From Symsagittifera roscoffensis (taxonomy: Eukaryota > Xenacoelomorpha > Acoela > Convolutidae), in assembly GCF_963678635.1 (NCBI RefSeq), contig NC_087065.1:15907156-15971155 (forward strand): a stretch of 64,000 nt of DNA, given 5' to 3'. The notes beneath the pieces are model-generated. The model had not been told where the DNA came from. It made no database searches and was given only the letters and a program-made list of their open reading frames with translations. Position 1 is the stretch's first letter. Every line of letters begins with the position of its first letter. Shown piece after piece: positions 20,985 through 34,477 of this stretch. A program made the position numbers and the translations under genes.

Positions 20985-21875
20985 TCTTGTTTGCGGAAAC
21001 CCCAACAAGCGAACATAGCTGGTAGTTTGGACTTTCGCAATTGTAAGCAGATTCGGCAAGGAATAAACGGATTTCTCCTTTTTGGTTTTTATTGTGAACT
21101 AAATCCGTTTTTGCGTATGAAAAATGAAAAGTTAGAGCTAGAACTGTTATCTAGTAAATTCGGAATTCAAAAGCAAGGATATAACCATTGTCAGCGGAAG
21201 CTACGAACAAATTGTAAATCATTGATAAAACAACTTGTGGGTGTACTGAAAAGTTAATTCAGGCATTGGTGAAACATTTGAGACTTAATAGTTTTTGAGA
21301 TGCTAAAGAAATTGAGCTGTAAGCCAGGAACGGAGAGAACGAAATGTTTTGTCAGCATTTGAGAATCGAACTGAAGAAAAATTATTTGAAGCATTTGAGA
21401 TTTTACGGTGCGCCGTGTTGAATAATTGAACGAACTGAATTTTCGGTATCTCAGATAAATAGTTTCCGGATCTAGATAAAAATCCTCTTTGGGACATTGT
21501 TAAGTTTTTTCCCATTTTTGGACCTCCTTAGTTTTTAGCCCATGAATTTAGTATTTTGGAGGCTTTTCTGTATAAAAGACGCTTTTCGAAAACATCAACA
21601 AACAATTGGTTTTTCAGTTTCATGCGATCGTATTTATATTACTCACAGGTTTTTCAGATTGAAACTGAAGACGCTTATATATCGATATATGTTACTGGAA
21701 TCCGCAAACAAAATGCAGATTATGTTTATCATTTGCGGAAGCCGCAACAGCGCAAGTTTTTTAAGCCATATTATATGTTGAGGAATCCAAAACAGCAAAG
21801 AGGATCAAAGAAAAGTAGCGATGTTGCGGATTCCGCGTCAAATCTGATGTTGGCTTGCCGCGGAATCCACCTACA
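20985..21875. repeat. Cluster of TTGCGGA-type palindromic words
   Basis: TTGCGGAAGCCGCAA near 21735 is a perfect dyad around its centre. Related words are TTGCGGAAACCCCAA (near 20990), GGAATCCGCAAAC (near 21698), TTGAGGAATCCAAAA (near 21779), TTGCGGATTCCGCG (near 21825) and GCCGCGGAATCC (near 21858). They lie partly in a long plus-strand frame. Confidence 0.5.
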
Positions 21876-22822
21876 ATTCACATTAAGCATAGTTTGGGCT
21901 CGTAATGCTGTGCGACGAAATTTTTTTTCGCAGTCTGCTCAAAAAGTGTTGCATAGAAAAGAAATGAAAACTTCACAATTAAAAGTTGTTACACGGAAAT
22001 TTAAGGTTTGTTTATTTACCAAAACAGCAAAACTTGGAAAAATCAATTTTACTCGGTAAAATTGATTTTCACATACAAAAAATGAATGATGTTCCGTACA
22101 AAAAATGAATACCATGAAGACTTGCACATAGGCTATGAATATACAATTTAACTTTAAAAGCGAAGGTAAAACTGCTGTGAAACTTAAAAACCGGGTAAAA
22201 CAGGATGTTGATGTTGGTTAACGAGAATAGATTGCAAAAAGTTTTCTTTTCAGTTTACAACGGCGGCATTGTCATCAAAATAGATAAATTTAACCCCAAA
22301 TTTTTAAGAAACCAATACTTTTTCTTCTTTAGTTCTTGAACTAATTTGTTTTTGAGTTTTAGATTCAACCCAATCCATCACGCATAAAAATTAGTGGCAG
22401 AGAGTCAAATTGGTTGAATAAGGTTGAATAAATAAAAAACATCATAAAAATTTGAAAAAAAAAATATTTGACTGTTGAACAAAAATTTTTCTGCTGAGCT
22501 TTTTTGGCGGAAATTTTAGGTCGACTATATTTATTATACATTGACCCCCCCCCTCCCCCGTTTTTGAGAAAAAAAAGTTACAAGTTTGATATTTAATCTT
22601 CGCTAGTATTTATAGAGGCAAAGAAAGGGTTTCCATTGACCATGCTGTATAGGTTGAAACTCAAAATATCTGATAAACCTGATACTTAAAAGCAAATAGC
22701 CTTTCTAAAGGGATTACTCCGCAACCACAATAAGGAAGCATCAGGATTTCAGTTTTATTGAAGAAAACTGTTTAGCCGTAGACGCAAGTACAATGGCGGG
22801 GGCAATTTTGGGTCGCAATAAA

Positions 22823-23022
22823 NNNNNNNNNNNNNNNNNNNNNNNNNNNNNNNNNNNNNNNNNNNNNNNNNNNNNNNNNNNNNNNNNNNNNNNNNNNNNN
22901 NNNNNNNNNNNNNNNNNNNNNNNNNNNNNNNNNNNNNNNNNNNNNNNNNNNNNNNNNNNNNNNNNNNNNNNNNNNNNNNNNNNNNNNNNNNNNNNNNNNN
23001 NNNNNNNNNNNNNNNNNNNNNN
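22823..23022. other. Assembly gap (200 N)
   Basis: Exactly 200 unresolved bases, a conventional filler length, so the true size may differ. Confidence 0.99.
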
Positions 23023-24737
23023 GGTTTTAGTTTTAAGAATGAGTCAGTTTTGGGGTGAGAATTTTCAGAACCTGTCAGTTTTAAAAAACTATTCAAGTTT
23101 CACTGAGATTTAACACGATGTGTTGATGTCTCTGCAGTTATTGCTTTTTTGCATGTTTTTCTAGAAGGCTTTCAGATTTTGGTAACGGAACAATAGTGTG
23201 AAAAATTTTATGAAAACCTTTGGGTTATACTTTAAATGTCTGAAAAAACTCAGAACCTCATTCTAAAAAAATCAAAGTAGTTAATTGAATTTTCTTGTTT
23301 TACCGTTGTGTTTTTTGTTTTTTTTGTTTGAAAAACTGCACGGCGCATCTTTGTTGCGAGATTTGTAAAAAGTAGTAACAGACAAAGTAAGGAAAAATGA
23401 ATTGACCAATTTCCGATAATTTTTGTGTGCAATTGCTAGTTTTGCAGAGATAAGTTAGGTCTCAATGTTTCCTAAAAGCTCAAAGATGCGTGTAAAGTTT
23501 TCTCATTTTGGGCAGATTGCTCTTTATAAATGACTGTAGTTGTACAAGCGTTCTGCCAATTAGTATAAAGTTAGCCCCAAGTTGTTGGTAATTTCGCCTA
23601 CCTTAAGCAATTTCATCCATCAAAAAATACATCGTTTAGAGTTTTTTGTCCGACCATTGAATTCGGTGAGAGACTGCGTTTTCGAGTGGATTTTGGCATT
23701 TTATTTTTTTTTTATTTTTTACATCGTATTAAAGCCCTTCTAGTCGTGAATTGATCAATATTAAACAATTTCTGAAAAACTTTCCTTGTTTCCAAAAAAG
23801 TGGTCTGATTTTTTTTGTGTATCTAACTTCTTATTTTGGAAGGATATAGAAGGATAGGCCCATTGAAGAGTTTAGTCGCAAATTAGTAGTAGATGAGCCA
23901 TAATTTTTCTACTCAAGCCGTGAAAGATCTGTTGAAGTTTTTTGCAAATTTTTTGTTAGCGCCATCTTGGGAATAAAAATTTTCAAAAAAGCTCTGCAAA
24001 ATGATTGAAAAATTTTGTTTCAAATTTTGTAACTGTCATTTTTCATAAAAATTGTTTCATGAAGTTAAATTTAATCAAACTGGTCATTTTGATGTAGTAC
24101 TCCTTTTAATCACTGACTACTAAACGTAAAAATTGTGATAAAAACTAATCAACTAAAAATAGCATAGTTTTGATCTTGCACAGTTTTTGAATTTTCAAAA
24201 GCGTATCTAGACTGCCAAAAGCGCAAAGTAAAGCAATAGCGTTTTATATACGTGCAATTTGAAATAACTTGAAGCCCATTCTTTCCCTTATTCAACTAAG
24301 ACCTGCCTTGCACTTTTTTCAAATCGAAATTGAACACTTAAACACCTAAAAGTTGAGAAAAAGGCGTTTTTCTATGTACTTTGAAGTAGTTTTGCCCTGA
24401 AATTCAGAACTGTCTCAGAAATGTAAAACATTGTTCAACAAGTTCGAAGTTTTTAGTTTAGCGCAGAACATCATTTCTCAGTTAAAAAACTACACTTTAT
24501 ATTTAAAAAGAAAATTGAATAAATGTTTCACAAAATTGAGTTTTTGGCATCAACAAAAGAGTGCGACCACCAATAAGTTTGCCCAATTTATTCTTTTCAA
24601 AAAAATTAATAATTCTGATAATTTTTTTCCTTCTTATGATAGTTTAATTCTTGTAATTTGGCTGTGAACTAAGTCTAAGTTTTAACGCTGCAAAGTAAAC
24701 ATTTTCATTTTTCTCAGACAGATTTTTTTGCAATTAG

Positions 24738-24916
24738 GAATGAACAGCGCAATAGTGACGGACGGCGTTTCTAACAAAAAAGCAGATACTGAAGCCAAAG
24801 TAGCTGCGGAAAAATGGTATGGAGCAAAAAGACACTATCAGTACCCTGGCGGTTTGGTATCATTCAATAACTGTAGCAATAAGACTGGCGTCGAGAATTA
24901 CGGGTCATTTACGCAA
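24738..24916 (+). CDS. CAP-domain gene, exon 3
   Basis: Begins after CAATTAG (TCTCAG at 24713-24718 is an alternative acceptor) and ends ACG CAA before the donor GTAAGC, phase 0. It has 59 whole codons. It contains DTEAKVAAEKWYGAKRHYQ, the TEA...W-Y helix of CAP domains with its conserved Glu, and ends YGSFTQ, the first half of the CAP1 signature (usually GHFTQ). The His normally in that motif is Ser here, which removes one of the residues of the CAP metal-binding tetrad. Phase 0 fits the next exon exactly. Confidence 0.8.
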
Positions 24917-26047
24917 GTAAGCGTTTTATAAGCCATAATAACTATTCGTGGTACCAATGAGAAAAATTCGTTTTTTTTTTGAAATTAAAGCCAACCTTTA
25001 AACCCAGTAGCAACTAAATAAAAAAGAAAAGAACTTTCCAGATATAATGGGAGCAATTTGTTACAGGGTAGTTTCAGTCTTAACCCACACCCGTACTGAC
25101 AATAAATGGATTGCAATCGATTTTAAACAGATAATGTAGCAGAGAGACAAAAAATTTGAATCGATTTAAAATTGATTTAATTTTATCCAGAAATGTAGCT
25201 TAAGCATCAATTTCTAAATCAACTTAAATACTTTTTGTCAATTTTTTGCTTTCGTTTTCCTACAAGTTTTAGTAACAATAAAGTCAATATGAAGTGATTG
25301 TTAACGACTTTTTTGTATACTCAGGATTTTATACAGGTTGTATTCAGATTTTGTAGACTATGAATCAACAGGGAAAAAGAGGAAATATATTATAAGTTTT
25401 AGAGTATACTTTAAATTGACTTTTCGTTTTGATGTTAGGAGTAAAAGAAAACTATGAGGATGACTATTATCCAATATTTTTGCAACTAAAACGAGCTTTT
25501 TTTCGAGTTTTAAAATAAAATCTTATTTTCTGAGCAAAATTGAGTCTAGAACGTTGAAAGTGAAATGACATTTGAAAATTTGTTGCATAGCTTTTTTTAC
25601 CACGGGAAATTTACTTTGCACAATTTGAAGGGAAATTTCTTAAACTCAGTATTTTGCAGTGAAAATTCTCTTCGAGTGATTTTTGTTTTCTCGCTCAAGT
25701 TCTCAAAAATTTGCTCAAGTTTCGAAGCAAAATATTTAATTTAATTAAATCAGTTTTGCTGCGGTTTGGATAATTTTTAAAACCTTGCAAAAATCCCATT
25801 GGTTTCATTTGTTAGGGAAAAATTGATTTTTCTTCAATAAAATCCATTTAATCAATAATTTTAAGTTGATTCACCTGTTCAAATCGTCTAACGTAAATCA
25901 TTTTTTATACAGTATTTTATCTGTATAAAAAACGATCTGAATCGATTTCAACCTCAACTTTGTCAGTGCGGGTAGTGTGTTCATGACACGATCTACTTTC
26001 GACCGCATGGGAGCTTGCTATTTCTTAGTCCAAATCTAAACAGTATT

Positions 26048-26563
26048 GTTCCGACTTTCGATACGAAAGTAACGGAATATTTGTGCTCGGGGTGGGTTTT
26101 TTTTTCTTCAGACAAATTTCGACTTTTTAACTAGCCATTTTTGACGGAATTTTTTAATATACTTCGAAAGGTATTGTTGTCCTGAGCTCAAATTTGAAAA
26201 TATTTTCCACCTGTGATCATTTTCGTAAAGTTATGGGGGTTTAAAGTTTGCCATTTTGGCCAATTTGGGACAATTAACGCGCAATATATTTCGCGCTATT
26301 AACGCGTAAGCGGAGATTTAATCCGTCTTAAAATCATTCCAAATTGGTTGAAAGAAGCTTCTTTGTCATAATTGATTTGTTACAAGGAGCAAAATCTATC
26401 CTTTTGTACTTAATATGGCGTGTGGGGGGATGATTTTCATAAAAAATTTCAAATTTAAGAAAAAAAAAATTCTATTTAGTTTTTTGATGTTATTACTGCT
26501 CCATAAAACCTTAAAAGGCAGTCGGAACATTCAGGGCTTCGCCCTGATACGAGCAGTCTTGTT
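26048..26563 (+). mobile_element. Helentron-like non-autonomous element, well preserved
   Basis: A near-complete copy starting TGTTCCGACT and the hairpin ACTTTCGATACGAAAGT, then the GTGCTCGGGGTGGG block. It ends with AGTCGGAACA, the hairpin CAGGGCTTCGCCCTG and TACGAGCAGTCTTGTT. It is flanked by T residues on both sides. Confidence 0.82.
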
Positions 26564-27386
26564 TATATTCTTATAATCGTTAGGTTTTTGAAGAGGATTT
26601 GTTCAAGGGCTCGCAATAAAATGCTCACATAAGCGTAATCTTTGTGCTTGATTTTTGGCAAGGAGATAAAATACAGTCTGTTTGATCAATTAACTGGTTT
26701 TTATGATTGTTTGTTTTCTTATTTTGAAAAGCTAATTATCCTGAATAGTTAATTGGATTAAACTTTGTTATTCTAAACGTAATCTAAGAGCGTTTGGGAG
26801 ATTTTACTGGCCAATGTGAGTATACTAAGGGAATTTACGTAAGTTATCTGCGATATTTTTAGTTTTCCCTATTTTGTTTGTGCTCGTGATAATTGTGCTT
26901 AAAATAAAATTGTTTGGCAGATGCTTTGGAAAGTTATGATAGATTTTTGTAATGATGATTTTCTTTCTAACTGGAGTAACTTAGAACATAGTATTAGGTT
27001 TGAAAATTTTTCCCTTACACTTCGAAAAAGAACGCTAGATTACCAGCTTTTTTTCATTTTTTTCGTGCAATTTATCAGTTTTCAATTATTACAAAAAATT
27101 GGGAAATGCATCATAAAAAGCTGTCATGTGACTTAGAGAAGAGATGAGAAAATTTTCGACTATTAAGGTTAAGAAACCAATTGGAAAAACTTGAACTAAA
27201 CCGGGTTGAAGTCACATTGAAAATTAGCAATTAAAAGTGAACAAAACAGCGATCAATAATGATGAATTAGTGATTTTCATTGCCACAATAGCAAACTTTA
27301 TCGATAGAATATCACTAATTTGGCACAAATCATATTACTTATTCAAAATCGCAACATGGGTAGAAATGCTTTTACGGTTTTATCCA

Positions 27387-27578
27387 GTAGTGGATTTAGG
27401 GGGTGGGGGCGCATATCCATTTTTAGCTGACGGACTCCAAACTTTTTGTATTTACCAAGCACGCCAAAAAACGCCCTTTTGTGGCCTGTTTTTTGAAAAC
27501 ACTTTTTTTTTTTGATAATCCGACCTCCAATTGCCCCCACCCCCCTCTCCTCGAGAAAAACTTAGATCCGCCCCTAAT
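27387..27578. mobile_element. Short MITE with G-rich inverted ends
   Basis: The left end TAGTGGATTTAGGGGGTGGG and right end AGATCCGCCCCTAATT are imperfect complements. About 190 bp, with no coding content. Related ends (GGGGCGGATCTAGA) occur at 38085. Confidence 0.55.
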
Positions 27579-27609
27579 TTGATCAGTTACATTGACAAAT
27601 TCGAATACA

Positions 27610-28809
27610 AAGAGATCAAAAGATTTTCCTGGCAGCACACTGAATAATAATAAGGCCAGAAATTTGTATAACCGCAACATACGGATTCTAAAGCTCTGTC
27701 TGCCACTAGGATTTGGAAATTGGAACCCATACTATTTCCAGAAACTTTGAAAAAGTACCGTCTCCCAGGACTCAAATCGTGATCCCATCTACTCGTTATG
27801 ATATGGGCCTTAGATGCATTGGTCAAAAATGGAGTCATACTGGGCTATATTTCAATTGTAAAACTGGCAGACACTGTTACTTAATTTCTAGCAGTTTTTT
27901 TTGTAGTTGCTGGTATTTTTGTGTCCTACATCTCATCCAACTATTGAGTGATTTTTTGATATTTTTTAAAATATTGTTTTTTTTTTGTATAATCTGGATA
28001 AAAGCTGGGAAGAGCTTGATGCATACCAGCGACCATCTGGAACTATGATACGGAAAATGCACACAAAACATTCCATATTTGGTACTACATCCATAGACGG
28101 AAATCACGATGACTCATACTGCATCCTTCCTTTTTCATTCAATCTACAAATCATTTCTCTCATTTCTACTCATTGGATCAGTCTGTTTATCAACAATGTA
28201 CTCCGGAAAAAGCACTAGTCCAGATTTCACCGAATTTTAACAATCAAACAAAAATTGGGAGATTTACATGTTCCCAAAAATCTTACTAGGGGAAGTTTAC
28301 TTCGAACCTTGCTTCCAACTAATCAAGAAGAATGAGTTGGGGTAACTCGAAAAGTCCCAACAAGTCTATCTTGGTAAAAAAGAAGGGATATTACATCAGC
28401 AATAAGGAGTACTGTTTACTCGCTATGCTTAAAACCTTGCACTCGAGCCTATATAAAAAACCAAATCTGGCAAAGAATCAACTATGGACCTCTGTAATAG
28501 TATATCTGAGATAGCAAAATACGACATGATGAGGGTGTGTGTCACAATCGTGAAGTAGAGTGTGAACGAAACACCCAAAAACAGATTCGACTCTTCGCCG
28601 CTAAAGAAAACAAAAACTTGAAGCAAGTATCATGTGTCAACCATACTTTGAATGATTTAAAAGAACTGTCTAAACGTTTGGTAGACTTTATAACTGCTGA
28701 TAATAGTAAGGCTCAGTATATGTTAAGCTTTGTGATGAATTTAATGTTTGGTAATCGAATTATTATGAAGTCAAAATTGTTTTTTTTTCTGAATGATTTG
28801 TATGAATAG
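27610..28809 (+). pseudogene. Decayed coding-like island, unknown family
   Basis: Base composition rises above the surroundings and several plus-strand frames read like protein, with stops and frame changes between them. Examples are RIWKLEPILFPETLKKYRL near 27710, a stretch with SWEELDAYQRPSGTMIRK near 28000, and an open run of about 90 codons at 28537-28806 with charged amphipathic sequence (NDLKELSKRLVDFITADN). Minus-strand frames also exist but look less protein-like. I do not recognise the family; it may be an old gene, transposon or viral insertion. Confidence 0.3.
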
Positions 28810-30007
28810 TGTTAGAACGTTGAATAACTGAGAAAGACTCTAACAAGACAATTGTGACCTTATCAAGATTTACCAAAAAAAATCTCAGTTGATTGTTTTC
28901 AGTTATTTTTTTGTGGAATTTTAGGTAAAGTTTGACTTATTTTGACAATTTTCCAAACAAGAACGCAATTTTAGATTAAAATTTAATCAAATTTTTAAAA
29001 GTCGTGTGTTTCCTTGGTTGTTTTGGAAATTTTGTCCATAATCTGGAATTTTGATTGGTTACTTCAACTCCTCAAAAACATATCCGATGTTAGTAAGGGA
29101 AAAAATACAAATTAATGTACTTTTAAATAAAAAATCATTGAACGAAAACATAAATTTTCGTAAAAAAAACTTTAATAAAAAATAAACTTTATTGCTGATA
29201 ACCTTTTTTCTATAGCTAGAAAATCATTTCTAACAAAAAACATTGCAGCTATTTATCAGATTTTGAAGCACAAAAAAGCAACAGAAGAATTATGACGTTG
29301 AAGAGGATTTTATTAGTTCTTTGTTGCAGAGGAACACCAGTAAATTGCTTAAAAGTTGAAGACGACAATTGAAATAAACAAATTGCCAGATTTGTCAACA
29401 TTGTTTTCAATTACAAAAATGAAATCAGATTGAAAGATTAATAATTGAAAAACAAATTGATGGACGATCCCTCTAAGAAAATAAATTAAATAGAAGAAAA
29501 AACATAAAAAATTTGAATGAATCAATATGATTTAATTTGAAATTCCTTACGCATTTTAAAAACTGAAAAATTTTGATAAACATTATATCTGTAATTAGAT
29601 GATATCAGAAATGATAAAAAAAAATTTCAGAAGAAGAAAGATTTCTGATTGCTGAACAACAAACTGGTTAAAACTTTGGGCCATAAATGAAGCTACATTC
29701 TAATGGATTTGTTTTTGACGTATACATATTCCAGTATAGGTAAGGCTCTGAACTGATTGGTTGCCATTAAAACTGTTGAAAGTTTCTTGATAAAAAAAAT
29801 TTGATTCTAATTGGAGGACTTTAAAACAGTTGAAAGTTCCATGATAAGTGAAGCTTGATTCTGATTGCAAATTTTTTGCGATTGCGAACTTTTTTAACTT
29901 CTCAACTTTCTATCTATTCTCATAATTAAATTGAAATTGAAGAAAATTATCAAATTCAAAAAAGAGATTGGATACCAAAATATTTTTAGTAAACAAAAAT
30001 CAAATAA

Positions 30008-30420
30008 TCAAGAGCTGTCAGCAGAAGAAATCTGGATGTTCTCTGCAGAACACAAAGTTTTTTGAGGTTGTTGTGGCTGTTGTGGTGCTGGAAATGTCAT
30101 TGTTTCTGAGGTGAGGAGCCCTGATCTTTGTCTAATGCGATGAGAATCTCGGCTGGTCGTGCTTCTTTTTCCAAGGAAAGAGGAAGAAGTTGAGTGGTTG
30201 AGCCGCATAGCTAGAGTCAGGAGTCATTCCAACATGCTCACAAGTTTGTTCTCTTTGACGTGTACTTGCGTCATATTATACTGGATGAAATCCTTTCGCA
30301 TCACTTCAACCATGTGTCAGACTTGGACTGGAATGTCCTTTCGTACCAAAAAACTCCAGAGACTGTTTCTCGCAGTTGAATTTGTACTGAATCAGGCAGA
30401 ACTTCTACAGAGTACATATG
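30008..30420 (-). pseudogene. Coding-like minus-strand stretch with one frameshift and one stop
   Basis: Minus-strand reading from about 30420 gives YSVEVLPDSVQIQLRETV and VFWYERTFQSKSDTW, then after a one-base shift near 30310 VEVMRKDFIQYNMTQ. After a TGA comes a Ser/Gln/Pro-rich end (SSSFLGKRSTTSRDSHRIR, PQQPQQPQ) that stops at 30008. Overall about 135 codons. Family unknown. The frameshift and stop suggest a pseudogene. The plus-strand frame in the same place is less protein-like. Confidence 0.4.
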
Positions 30421-33400
30421 CTTGCTGTTTTGCACTGGAAAGGCCGTTTTGAGCAATATATTCAGTTAAAAGACTGGATAAAAACAAGAATTATGACTGA
30501 TTTAGATCTGAAGAGGAAGTAGCTGACGATTAGTTAAAATGAAGTAAGAAAGTTTAGAGCTGAGAGAGGAGGAAGTTGACGGTAGTTAACTTGAAAACGA
30601 AATGATTTTTCCTTAAGAGTGAGGGTTATCTTCAACTCAAATATGAGGGTTTAACCAATCAATGGATTTTTTATATGGACGATAGACGTATCCAATCAGA
30701 ATTCAGTTTCTTTTCATGAAACTTTTTATAAAAATTCGTATTCATTAAAAAATATTATTCCACTTAAGGCGTTTCATTTTGTTGTATGCAATCAGTAGTT
30801 AAGTTCCATTTTAAGCGTTTTTTATTTTTGTTGTTTCTAATCAGACTTAAAATTCCATCCAGGGGACTGTTTTCATTTTGTCGTTTCTAATCGCAAAAAA
30901 TGTTCGTTAATGTTATGGTTTTCGTATCCAATCAGATAATGGTTTAGCTTTTAAGGACATAAATCATCCAAATATGTAAAAATATACAGAAAAAAACTGC
31001 AAAATCAAATGACATTAAATTGTTTTCTGTAAAAAAAAGAAATATTGCCGATATAAGTAACAAAAGATAGAAAATTTATATAAAAAGTTTCCACGCGTTT
31101 TTTCATCAAATCAATTGAACATTTTTTATATAATCAATAAGAAATTGTGTTTTTTTATTAGATAGTCAAGTTTTTTATTTTCATGTAGATTTAGGAGTAA
31201 AGCTCAAAGTTGATAAAACTTAAAAGCCTCTGAACCTCTGAAATCTGAAACCTCTGAAAATCTTATTCCAAACATAATCATAAACGATATTGAGCTTTGA
31301 AATTCTATAAAGAAAGGACGGAACAAAGACTTTGCTAGGGAGTTTTAAAAAATTTAGAAATAGAGTAGTTACTGAAAAGAGTCTTTGTTTATTACCATAC
31401 AAATTTTTGATCAATTTCAGTTTTTCTAGAATAAATAATTGTCTTTTCTTAGTCAGGTGTAAATCAGCAGTAAGTTTAGGGTGTTGATACACAAAGTTTG
31501 TTTCACAGGAAGCTCTTTAATTGAGTAAGTTTCACTAAAAATCAATTACTTAGTCGGATAACTCCATTTTGGACAAGATACCCATCTAAAAAATTGTGAA
31601 AAAAATAAAAGGCAACGTCTCTTTCATCAACAAGAAAACCAATTGGAATTTATTTTAAATTCTTCTACGGTAACTCGAGGAAATTCAAATACTTTTTGGA
31701 GAACTTTCAAATAATGATAAAAAATCTTAAACAGTAAAGAAGAAATATCATTCAGAAAATGCTGGGCTCTGATGGTGGATCTCGTACAAAAAGTGCTTGT
31801 AAAAGAACATTCGATTCTTATTACTTGATTTTCGCTAGCAACAGAAAATAATTTTGATTTCACTCTGACTTTTTTATATTGAAAAAGACCGTCGTATATT
31901 TTGCACAACAGTTGTTTTTTACTTTTATTCATTTTTTGAGTCTATTCAATATTTGTGTAAACTTCCAAAAAATGTTTTTGAGACCATCTAAATCTCTCAT
32001 TTGGTTTCAAAGTCTTTCATTATTTATTGAGATGACGTCTCTGAAAAATCTGGAAGTTTCCTCATGCATTTCAAGTTGCATTTGGTAAACTGAAAAAAAT
32101 CTAGAAACTTAAACATTTTTAATAATTCAGAATTGTTTTGGTTTTTACTGTGAAAAAGCTTCAACGCATTTCTTAATCTTTTATTTTTTCAAAAAGTGTT
32201 ATTGATGATAAAACCAACTTGAGCTATAATCGGACTCGAATTATCATTAAAATCTCAAAGAAAATGGGTTCAAAAGTTTTTAATCCACAGTGAGAACTGC
32301 AATAGTGGAAAGCTTATTGGGCTTTTGTTATGTGAAAAAATGCAGTAAAAGTATTAATCATAAGCTAATAAGTGGAAATGTGTTTGCTAAAAAATTGTAA
32401 GAAAAGTAGTAGAAAGGCATAAATCATCGGTTAATTGAATCCTTTTGCTTAGCTATCGTTTTATGAACTTCTTAATTTAGAATCGTTGAAAAAGTTCATG
32501 AAGCAGCGTGTTTTCTAGCAAATAAGTTTTGGCTTATGTATTGGAAGTTTCTAATAATTTACAGTAAAAAATTGGAAATTTGGACAATTTTGTTGAACGT
32601 TGGACATTTCCAGATAGTAATATACGTAAGTCTGCACTGGCAACTCACTTCAAAATTACAAGCAAACATCAAAAATATATAGTTATCAAGTTTAGAGTTT
32701 TTTTAAATTTTCTTTGAACACGAAATTTTTGGTGTCAATTTTGCTTTGGTTTTTTAAACGATTGTTAAAATTATACATTTTTCCGATAACAGTTTTGTTC
32801 AAACAGGAATCAATCTGAAAATGGTAGATCAAAGAGAAAACAAGAAAACCTTAACTTTTTAGTTCATTTTGCATCATTTAGGTTATCAATTATAGATTAA
32901 GAAAAAGTCCAGGTTAAAAACTGTCAAGTATTGGTATTAACGCATAATTTATTGGAATTTTTGTGACCATTTAATTAATAAATGAAAATTACATGAAACT
33001 TCAGATATTTCAGGGATAATTTCAATGAAGTAACTCAACTATGAGACAAAAACGTTGGTTTATTTGATACAGTTTTTCGCTAAATTATCTAAAATTTTTG
33101 TTGAACTCGAGCAAAAACAGTTCCTACGGAAGATAATACATGTATCTTTACGGAAACATAAACCAAAAAAATTTTTTTATTCTCACAATTCATATGATAT
33201 CTAACATGAAGCGAATTAATTAGACATACTGGGAGCTGGTATTTTTGCTCTTTTTAGCTTCAATTTTATTTAGGTTAGAAAATTAGGCGGATCTGTAGAA
33301 CTTTTGCTCAATGAAAACATCTTTTGTTTTGAAAAATTTTCAATTGATACAGTTTATACCTAGATTTTGCTTCCTGAGGCAATTTTCTGGGTATTCTTCC

Positions 33401-34067
33401 GGAAGCTTTCGGATAACTTGGTTTTGTTGATTATTTCTAATATGTATTTAAGTGAATAACGTAAAAACTATTTTGTAGAAAAAAACATCGAAACTTTTTA
33501 GATAAAAACCAAGAGATTTGATCTTATTTCAAATTTTTTCATAAAAGTACACAGGTGTACTATCCTTTCTACCATGTACTTATGGTATTCCTTTTGAATA
33601 CTTCAAATGACTCCAAATCTCTCGCGCTAGAACATTTTGAGAAACTCAAAAAACAAGAACAGAAAACAGGAATTATTTTAAAAAACAAAATCTCTACAGA
33701 AAATTCATGGTAAGTTGTGTTGTAGAAGCAAAAAAGAGATCGTGATCATTTGTGAAGAAGTTTTGGTTTCATTTCATCCACATTCTGATTTTCTTTTCAT
33801 CCCTTTTTTATGTTATTTCAACATTCAAAAGTTCATTTTTCAACACTTACCTAAAAGTAAGATACTGAACTTGAAAAACTTCTCAGTACTTGTGATTTTG
33901 TATAAATTTGGGTTCGTCATTCACAAAAAAAAACCAAGGAAGTGTTGAATCATGAACTTTGTTCAAGAAATTCAAGGAATTTAGAACTGATTTACCAATT
34001 TTAATGGAGGTTTTAACAAAAGTTTTTTTAGCTGGACGAAAAAAGTAGTTGAGTCTTGATATGAAAG

Positions 34068-34477
34068 TGAAACCTGATCTAAATTACATTTTATGATTGG
34101 ATAAATTAGATATTTTACCACTGTAAAGTATTTAATTTTAACCAATCATGATCCATCTAACTAACAACCCACTTATTTGTAAGTGCTGAAATTACTTGTA
34201 ATTTCAGCACCAGAGAGATTTGAATTTAACTTAGAATTTAGTTGCCTCTCCAAAGGAACTTCAGCAGCCGCAATAAACCAGTATACCCTAGATCTATTGA
34301 GCCTAGCAGAGACTAGTTAAACAACCTGAGACTAGATAGTATAAGAGTAAGATTAGGATCGGTATTAGACTAAGAAGTTGCACGAATCTATCCGGCCGAA
34401 AAAAAGATAGCGTGACGAGCAGACGGTGTACCCTATCCGAAATTACTCTATGAGTTAACCACTTCGGTCCTAACTCA
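34068..34477 (+). repeat. 5' LTR, 410-bp family
   Basis: TG...CA repeat. It carries a perfect 13-bp inverted repeat, GTGCTGAAATTAC then GTAATTTCAGCAC with a two-base loop, an AACCAATCA box near 34139, and AATAAA in GCAATAAACC near 34270. Confidence 0.87.

Larger units (their letters stand above)
20037..24737 (+). other. Intron(s) and missing exon of the CAP gene, with gap
   Basis: A CAP domain needs about 35-40 more residues (helix 2 and the GEN-type motif) between exon 2 and the exon at 24738. I could not find them in either flank. They may lie in the 200-N gap at 22823-23022. The 167-codon frame at 21556-22059 has no CAP motif and overlaps short palindromic repeats. Confidence 0.4.
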
